Shown here: one piece after another, positions 56,340-64,000 of the stretch
Layout of the letters: each line of letters starts with the position of its first letter
Position numbering within the stretch: position 1 is the first letter of the stretch
Origin: Akebia trifoliata
Taxonomy: Eukaryota; Streptophyta; Magnoliopsida; Ranunculales; Lardizabalaceae
DNA: 64,000 nucleotides
Direction of reading: 5' to 3'
Assembly (NCBI GenBank): GCA_017979445.1
Contig: JADQWC010000639.1
Span: 1 to 64,000 of the forward strand
Made by a program: the position numbers and the translations under genes
Notes under the pieces: model-generated
What the model was told of the DNA's origin: nothing
What the model saw: the letters and a program-made list of their open reading frames with translations, nothing else
The model's database searches: none

Positions 56340-56943
56340 GTTCTTTCTTATTAAATATTTTCAAAATGATATTATCTAAGAAATTAAATCGGCTTGTTAG
56401 AGATAATTATAAATTTTACAAAGTAATTTCATTATTAAATTTCTATTCATTTAATTCTTTAATTTATTTCTATCATTGCATTAATAGAAGTCCTGGCTTT
56501 TGAAAGAAGAAACAAGATTTGTTTTACATACCCAAATTTTTTGTAGTCCATTTTCATAAATTTAGTACATAAGAATCAAAAGATAAATCGTATGTTGACC
56601 AGTAGTAAATCTATATGTTAATCTAAGCCATATAGGGATTTGGATAGGAAATTTCTTTAAATAAAAAAAAAAAATTCTTATTTTTATATTTGATATTCTA
56701 AATAATACTTTCTCAATACTAGTAAATCTTCACTTTCAACACCACCTGCATTTATTTTTATGAGATAAGTTTATAATAACATGCATGTCTATCACATTCA
56801 ACTGTATACAATGGATCGTTATTCTCCAAAATTTCTCACTCGTTGGCCTCTTGAAATTAAAAAAATATTTACTCTATAAACTTGAAATGCATATTATTTT
56901 ATGAGATTGATAAGTGATACAGCGATATATCAACTTAGACAAG

Positions 56944-57205
56944 GGATTAGAATATTCCTCCAGTGCCATTTAAACATATAACATTTCTATATTAACAATT
57001 TCATTCCAATTTTCCCGCATAGAATTAAAATGAGTTTATATGAAAAATTAAATAACAAAAAAAATATAGAAAATGGATTAGAATATTGCTCCAACAACAT
57101 TTAAACATGTAACATTTCCATATTAACAATTTTCTTCCACTTTATTTGCACATAATCAAAATGAGTTTATATGAAAAATTAAATAACAATAAATATAGAA
57201 AATAA
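56944..57205. repeat. 131-bp direct tandem repeat, copy 2
   Basis: Identical to 15,463-15,724, with both units and their internal differences preserved. Confidence 0.85.
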
Positions 57206-57563
57206 ACCTAGTTAGAGAAATCTAATTGACCCAATTATTAATTTATGACACTATTTCTTAATTAGCAAAGCTAAATGACAATAACCTCAAGTAAATTATT
57301 CTCATAGATCATGCAACACAACTTCTCTATTATAAGAATATGTAACGATAACACAACAATGTATCTCATTCACCTTAACACAATGTATTTCAATACTTTA
57401 AACTAATTGCAATCATAGTCAATTGCCAATCACTATGTTCCAACAATCCAATTAAAACATTTAATTAACCAGCTACATCATATGAAAAAGGATTTAGGTA
57501 AATGACACTGAAAGTATTACGTCAAAACCATTATCCAGTCGAAAATACTACCTACCACCACAT

Positions 57564-59240
57564 TCAAGCTTTGATTCTCTTGCATGTTCTTTTATTATGA
57601 CCGAGTCGGCCACATTTCCCACAATTGCGCTGAATAACATAATCTTCATTGCTGCTCATGTTCAACTTTGCCTGACCCGATGGTCGACGTTTTAATGGAG
57701 GAGGTGAAACAACACAAGAGACCTGTAAAATGAAACTTATCATATAAAGTTTGTCTTTATGTTTATTCATAAGAAATTATAAAAGTTTTTTGTTAACCTT
57801 ATTAGAATTGCGTTTGATAGGGATTGTGCGTTTGTGGTCAACAAGATCATCGTCGTCATCGCTTTCAATGATGAATCTGTCACTAGAATATCTGCACAAG
57901 GAATGTAAAAATAGATCATTTACAAAATCATTCATGTTTTGAATAAACTAAAACATAATTTAATAAAAAATTAAAGTATTAACAATAATGTGTGAAATAA
58001 CAATAAGTAAAAATATAATAACACCCCCATATAAAAATTTGATTGACTAGTTAAAACCTCTTATATTGGTGCCAAATGTAAATCTATTTTTAAAACTTGT
58101 CAAAGTTGACTTGGAAATTCACTAATATGGATTAGATACCAACCCAAATTATGTGTTAGTGAAGAAAAATTAAAATTAGTTGATTCTTGATAGAATTACA
58201 TAAATCTCCATAGGGTTTATAAAAAGAATAAACAAAAAAATTCTACAGAAATAAATTTAAACTAAGTTAATCCAATCATACTCTAAGTTAACATGTATCA
58301 CAATGTTCACGGAAACATGATGTAATTTTGCAGGGATACATTTCACATTCTATTAATTATTATTATTTAAAAAAAATACAAATAAATATAAATCTAACTT
58401 TCAAAAACTAAACAAATTTTAAAAATCAAGTTCATTGAGTTTTCGAGTTTTAAAACATCATGTAAATGATACTTCATGCAAGATGTAATTCATACTATTA
58501 TGACCATTGAATTAGTGTACTTACTTAATGAAGTCATTGACTAACCAATCCTTCGTTTTCCTCTTCTTTGTCAATGTGGAACTATTCTCCTCCCTTTGAA
58601 TTTCCTCTTTTTGCACTCGCTGTTGTTGTTGTTGTTGTTGCTCACATTTCAATGGAGGTACAAGTTTGATGGCTCCATTGATGTGGATGTTTCTTGTGCT
58701 TTTTGTTTCTGCTTTCCCCAAGTGAATGTGGCACAAAGCGTACCCCCCACATGTCATTCTGTTGCACCTCCGACCCCTTCTATTGACACCACAGCATCTT
58801 GATGCCTTCGTCGACAATACACTTTTTTCCTTTCTCCTTTCAAGACAATTCCCCTTTTCCTTTTCATCTTCTTGATTCTCATTTGTCTCCCTTTCGGGAT
58901 TTTCGGTATGAATTTCTTCACTTGGTGATATCTCATTTTTTTCCATATTGATTTCTTTTTCTATGGATATCCGTATCGGTAACAATATCTCATCTGTAAC
59001 ATTGTTATTTTCTTCATTTACTGGTTTCTCTTGTTGTTCTTTCAAGAAACACTCACTCATCTTCCTAAATGACACACTCTTCTCACGTTTGTGCCATATC
59101 TCAAGAGCTGCGCAACAAGAGAAGAATAACATATCAGAACTTTTTAATTCATGAAGGCATAGTTTTAAATCTTGAATAGTCGAGTTGAATTGTAACTTGG
59201 ACCAATTGACACCACTCGTTTGGACCTTGAGAATACTCAA
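57564..59240 (-). CDS. WRC zinc-finger and CCHC zinc-knuckle protein, 3' part (three exons), copy 2
   Basis: Exons ending at 58,525, then 57,891-57,798, then 57,722-57,564, have the same splice sites and phases as copy 1. Every base of the exons and introns examined is identical to 16,083-17,759. The WRC finger (C-x9-C-x10-C-x2-H), Q7 tract, acidic SDDDDD exon and CGKCGRLGHNKRTC knuckle are all intact. The upstream exons for this copy, if the duplication is tandem, should lie beyond 64,000. Confidence 0.75.
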
Positions 59241-59436
59241 ATACCTTCCAAGTCAGATAGGAATCTGACCTAGTTATGCAAATTTTTTATTTACTTATCG
59301 TGGGTATCCCCAACCTTCTGGTAAGACTAATCCCAGTCGCATGCATTGGCCCCTCAGAAAATCCTAATTGCAATTGGTTGTGTCGAGGTTCAACTGGACC
59401 TGGAGAGTTGCCCCAAGGAATTCATTGCTTCAATGT

Positions 59437-59437
<1 letters not shown>

Positions 59438-59468
<31 letters not shown>

Positions 59469-59586
59469 TGAAAATTGCAAAATGATATTAATATTATTTA
59501 TATTTGAAATACTTAAAAAAAAGTATGTACAAATATAATATAACTCTCAATCAAGTTGACTTGACTCATTGGACATTTGAGTCAGG

Positions 59587-59628
<42 letters not shown>

Positions 59629-59693
59629 AAGCCATGGATTTGGTGAATATATCATGGATCCTTTTCTACTAATGTCCCCCCCCCCCCCCCCCC
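59438..59693. repeat. Homopolymer cluster, copy 2
   Basis: T30, T32 (59,589-59,620) and C18 (59,676-59,693), matching the run lengths of copy 1. Confidence 0.85.
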
Positions 59694-60262
59694 GGGCAAT
59701 GTTATTCCAGTACGACTCTTCAACTAATTGTTTTTTTTTCTTTTTTTTATCCCCATGACATATCTTTCAAATCTCATAGACCAATGAATATCTTGCTTGC
59801 CCTTTAATGGGCCTAAACTAAAAAATAAGATTGATTGGACTAGGGGCCCAAAATAGTGTGCCAATTGGTAAAACGGGTAACATGGAGTTGGGTAACTTAA
59901 CACAATTCCTAGAGTAGAGGATTGATATTTATCGGAAAATGTGATTAAAGAGTATTAAGTGTGATTAACTAATAAATAATTATGTATGATATACTGTCCT
60001 TACAAAGAAGATCAACATTGTTTTAAATCAATCACTTCCAACGTCTCTAGCCATATAAAAATAGTTGATATGAATTAACAATCTAATTTGTGGAGTGCGA
60101 GAGTGAGAGTGCTTGGGGTGGCTTGTATCTCATCTAAGAGGCTTCTGTCTTGCAAAGCCCTTGGGGGGCTTGCTCCCCTAACTGTGTACTGATTGGACCT
60201 TAAAGAGGGATAGAAGGATCATCCATTTCTCTCATGAGGTATTCTTTCCTTTTCTTTTAGTA

Positions 60263-60649
60263 ATGGCAGTCAGTTCTTCAGGTCTGTCATGGAAAAATCT
60301 CTTTAAGGGTAGCAATGGTCAAGATCGTTCTTTACCTGTTTTTCATGGTCTTTGTAACCAAAAATCAATCCACATTCCTAAACCTGATATTGAGGAAGAA
60401 GTGCTTAAGTCGGATAATTCTTTTGTAGGGTATCTTCTTGGAAAGAGACCTTATTATCAAGGATTGAAGATGGCAGTCGATATTAATTGTGAATTTCCAA
60501 GATTTATATCATTGGAAGATGACGATGAGTAGTCTTATACACAGGAAATTGAGTATGAATGGATGCCTAAACCTTGCAAATCATGTGAGACGTTTGATCA
60601 TCCTCCTAGTAGGTGTGTTAAGAAAACTACTGAGCCCAAAAAAATATGA
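60263..60649 (+). pseudogene. LINE-A ORF1, copy 2
   Basis: Same frame as 18,788-19,174 with several substitutions (for example G to N in 'FKGSNGQD') and the same in-frame TAG. The CKSC...H...C zinc knuckle follows it. The internal deletion is shared, so it predates the duplication. Confidence 0.8.
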
Positions 60650-61007
60650 CAAACTATGGAGGGGAGCCTAAGTCGTTAGAGGCTGATGTATTAAGGCTGT
60701 GGTAGCGTCAAAATCTGGTGAGGCTGCAATCACTGTGTGAGCTGATAGTAGTGATGATGATTCTGGGACCGTTGGATCTAAAAATGAGATTAACGGTCCA
60801 GATGGGATAATAAATCGGATGTGGTGGTAGAGCAGGATCATGATTGTTGGAGTTTTGTTACGAAAGGAATCTGGAGGATACTAACCGCGTAACAGATGTG
60901 AATCTGGTTGTGGATTTACTTGGGCTCCTTCTTTGGAGTTATCAATGGTGCCAGAAAATAGGGAGGATCCTCATGAAGGGGAAGTCACAGGTGAATACTA
61001 GTTCTAA

Positions 61008-61942
61008 ATGAAGATTATTTTGTGGAATATCTGGGGCCTTCACCACCGGAATAAACAGTTTGAGGTGAAGAAGATTTTCAAGGAGAATAGAAGAGAAATT
61101 CTCTGCCTATGTGAAACAAAAAGCCAACAGAGTTTCTGTTCAAAAGTTCGTAGAAGATTGGGGAGTTCTCTCTCTTTTGTGGATAATTACGATTGTGATC
61201 CATCTGGTAGAGTTTGGGTGGGTTGGGATAATAGTAAATTTGTGGTGGATAAAATTATGGAATCAGATCAGTTTGTCCATTGCAAGTTCATCAATACAAG
61301 GAATTCAGAAGTGCTTTATCTAACGATGGTGTATTCGTCAAATTTTGGTGCTGATAGGATTGGGTTATGGAATGATTTAGGAGGTTTGGCAGCTACTGTT
61401 GATCTAAATATCCCTTGGGTGGTTTTAGGAGATTTTAATTCAGTACGATTTGCTAATAAAAATGTGGGTGGGAGATTGATTCTGTGTAGAGTCATGTAGA
61501 CATTTAATAGGTGTATTGAGACGTGTGAATTGAGAGATTTAACTGCAGAAAAATTTGCTTTTTCTTGGACTAATAAGTCGTGGGGGCCTAGGAGAATAAT
61601 GTGTCGGTTGGATAGAGTTCTTATGAATACAGCATGGACTTTGCAAATGCCCTAAGCTCTATGAAGTATTTAAATCATGGAATTTCGGATCATTCTCCCA
61701 TGGTGGTTTCAGACAACAGGCAGATCAGTGGTGGACCGAAAGCTTTTAAATTCTTTAATTTATGGCTTAGTTTTCAGGGTATTGAAGATGTGGTGGCTAG
61801 TTCTTGGAATCAAAGCTTTTTAGAAAAACCAATATTTGTCGTTGCACAAAAATTGAGATTTACAAAAGGGGCTCTTAAAGAATGGAGTCAGGAGAGGGTT
61901 GGGGATATATTTCTGAGGAAGAATAATGCACATTTGTGGTAG
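61008..61942 (+). pseudogene. LINE-A ORF2 endonuclease domain, copy 2
   Basis: The first 163 codons are open here, from 'ILWNIWGL' through 'GDFNSV' to a stop at 61,497 that copy 1 shares. 'FSWTNKSWGPRRIMCRLDR' and 'ISDHSPMVV' follow in other frames. Compared with copy 1, differences are single-base gains or losses, with virtually no substitutions. Confidence 0.85.
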
Positions 61943-62750
61943 CAGGAAGTTCAAAAAAAATTCAAAGTGATCCTTTTAATCAAATCTTAGGGAGGAGAGT
62001 GTAGCTATTAAGAGGGTTCACAAGGAGATTCGGAATGAAGAAAATTTGTGTTGCAGAAATCTCCAATTCAAAGGTTAAAAGGAGATTCAAATTCAAAGTT
62101 TTTTTCCATGCTTCAAATGCGTCAAGAGTTTCACATAATTCTATCCGATTTATGAAAAAGGATGATGGCTCTTTAATGACTGATAGAGGATAAATTTGTA
62201 ATATGGGGGTTCAATTTTTCCAAAATATTTTTACTCCAGATTCAAATGATGCATGCCTTGAAATCCCATTCAGAAAACAATTATCTGAGGAAGAAGCAAA
62301 TCCCTAACTGTTGATGTTGCACAAGAGGAGATTAAAGATGTTATTTTTAGTTCCCCAAGAAATAAAGCTCCGGTCCGGATGGTTTTCCAGCAGATTTTTA
62401 TATTGCCTTTTGGAATATAGTGGGAAAGGATGTGATCTAAGCTATACAATTTTTTTTTCGTCAAAAAATCAAAACTTCTATGAGAGGTAAATTCCACCAT
62501 TTTAATGCTTATTCCTAAAGAAGATGGTGCATGTTCCTTTTATAAGGTGAGACCTATATCACTTTGTAACTTTTTGTATAAAGTGAAAACATAAATTATG
62601 GCTAAGAGATAGGCGGGGTGTTTGGATTCTATTGTAAGTAAGAATCAATCAGCTTTTATTAAAGGCTAAAGGATTTCTATTAATATTCTACTTGTGCATG
62701 AATTAGTCAGAAAATTCCAATTGAGGTCAGGTCCAAGGTCACTCCATCCA
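61943..62750 (+). pseudogene. LINE-A ORF2, linker and N-terminal RT, copy 2
   Basis: Corresponds to 20,471-21,276, with the same RT landmarks ('EEIKDVIFSSPRNKAP', 'VRPISLCNFLYKV') and the same junction to copia sequence. Single-base indels distinguish it from copy 1. Confidence 0.75.
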
Positions 62751-64000
62751 GGGAAAACATTCAATAAGATGAGACTAATGAGGTTGTGATTCGAAGGTCT
62801 TCTAGACAAAGAAAGCAACCTGATTATTTAGCTGATTATGAAGTTTAGTTAAATCATTGTTCTGTTGTGTCATGTTTTATGATGGGCGATTCGTGTGAAA
62901 ATGAGCCAAAGTCTTACAATGAAGCTAAAGGGATTTCTGAATGGGAAGATGCAATGCGGGAGGAAAATGGCTGATGGCAAAGAACGTTGAATTAGTTACT
63001 TGTAAATGGTTTACAAGTTGAAGAAAAGGGCTGATGGCACTATTGACAGGTATAAAGCTCGTCTTGTTGCTCGTGATTTTTCTCAGTAATATGGTTTAGA
63101 CTACGAGGAGACTTTCAGCCCTGTTGCCAAAATGGTAACAATTCAAATAGTTATTTCATTGACTGCTTACAAAGGCTGGAAATTGTGGCAACTAGACGTG
63201 AATAACGCATTCTCCTATGGAGAGTTAGATCGTGATATCTTTATGGAGCAGCCGCTTGGATTTACTTTTAAGGAATTTCCTGATTATGTGTGCCGACTCA
63301 AGAAGGCTTTGTATGGCCTCAAGCAAGCTCAACGTGGTTGGTATGGTAAAATCGCTCAATACCTTGTTTTTTCTGGTTCAAGTCTTCAAATGCAGATCCA
63401 AGTCTATTTGTTAAGAAAACATCCCCAGTGTGCACAATGCTACTTCTCTATGTGGATGATATGATTATTACCGGTGATGACAGTGCTGAAATAACTCGTC
63501 TTCAAGATGCTTTGTCTCTTCATTTTGAAATGAAGAGTTTGGGAGAAGTTAGTTGTTTTCTTGGCCTGGAGGTAATAAAGTCAGATGGATATTTTGTCTC
63601 TCAAAAAGGATATGTAGCAAGTTTATTGAATCGTTTTTGTATGGGGGAGTCAAAGGCAATGACTACTCCTATGGAATCTTGCTTGAAGTTAACTAAAGAT
63701 GGAGGAAAACTATTGGAAGATGCAACACTATTTCGACAGCTGTTGGTAGTTTATTCTATTTAACTATCAGAAGGCCTGTCATTTCATTTTCCGTAGGAGT
63801 CATCTCTCAGATCATGGACAAACCATGTGAGAGTCATTTAATTGTAGCAAGAGGATTCTTCGTTATGTAAAAAACACTATGGATTTTGGGTTATTGTGTA
63901 AGTAGCATACACCAATTTTTTTGACGGGTTTTGTAGATGCAGACTGGGCTGGTGACGTGAATGATAGGTGCTCTAACAACAAGTATTGTTTAATACAGGT
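62751..64000 (+). pseudogene. Ty1/copia pol remnant, copy 2 (cut by window end)
   Basis: Same 5'-truncated copia RT as 21,277-22,934. It is intact around 'LDVNNAFSYGELDRDIF' where copy 1 is frameshifted, but frameshifted near 63,740 where copy 1 is open. The YVDD box is present in both. RNase H begins ('[13 protein letters not shown]') just before the window ends. Confidence 0.88.

Larger units (their letters stand above)
41498..64000. repeat. Long direct repeat, copy 2 (runs past window end)
   Basis: This is the second copy of the segment at 1-22,529. It is entered in the middle of the gypsy pol region with no visible junction: the gypsy element simply continues leftwards to about 39,900, as copy 1 presumably does outside the window. 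It still matches copy 1 at the last base of the window, so the right end is not seen either. Divergence from copy 1 is strongly uneven along its length. Confidence 0.97.

Noticed and set aside
1..64000. Possible endogenous pararetrovirus or other viral insertion
   Set aside because: The RT regions carry Ty3/gypsy, Ty1/copia or L1 hallmarks (primer-binding site, LTRs, polypurine tract, endonuclease with GDFN and SDH, poly-A). No movement-protein or viral coat motifs were seen.
1..64000. tRNA, rRNA or organellar insertions
   Set aside because: No cloverleaf, rRNA or plastid/mitochondrial gene text was recognised by eye; a covariance-model scan would be needed to exclude small ones.

Overview
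This is plant nuclear DNA, most likely from an angiosperm and plausibly a woody eudicot. It is AT-rich, gene-poor and full of plant transposable elements: Ty3/gypsy of the Tat type, Ty1/copia, L1-type LINEs with RNase H, short Helitrons, and hAT-like and CACTA-like non-autonomous elements. Where genes are visible, they are split by introns with GT/AG borders. No bacterial or organellar gene arrangement is seen.

Layout. The dominant structure is a 22.5-kb segment present twice in direct orientation: 1-22,529 and 41,498-64,000, spaced about 41.5 kb apart. Both copies run off the window. Each copy holds, in order: the gag/pol remnant of a minus-strand Tat-type gypsy element with a candidate 2.4-kb LTR; non-coding retroelement debris; a hAT-like remnant; a 299-bp Helitron; AT-rich degenerate repeats; a LINE scrap with an inverted arm; the 3' part of a minus-strand gene (WRC zinc finger plus CCHC knuckle, three exons); and the 5' part of a LINE (LINE-A) that is interrupted by a truncated copia element.

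The stretch between the copies (22.5-41.5 kb) completes the copia element with its 3' LTR. It then gives the 3' half of LINE-A, itself split by a 289-bp CACTA-like element and an unidentified ~0.6-kb insertion. Next come a nearly full-length LINE (LINE-B, 26.87-32.62 kb, with target-site duplications), a 313-bp Helitron, a G-rich 365-bp tandem repeat, a 530-bp hAT-type element, and the RT/RNase H end of the second gypsy copy. The 5' exons of a minus-strand gene (exons 1-5, 37,695 to 25,976) thread through this region. Two neighbouring exon-intron pairs of that gene look duplicated, and LINE-B sits in its intron 4. This gene may be the front half of the WRC gene, stretched over ~21.6 kb by nested transposons, but the linking exon is missing from what I can read.

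The most notable signal is how the two long copies differ. Some blocks are letter-for-letter identical, including one of 3.67 kb with poly-T and poly-C runs of equal length. Other blocks differ by scattered substitutions. The last block (about 19.2-22.5 kb against 60.7-64.0 kb) differs almost only by single-base insertions and deletions. This pattern fits either gene conversion between tandem repeats or an assembly artefact (haplotype duplication, shared gap filling, unpolished long reads). Many broken reading frames in that last block should therefore not be trusted.
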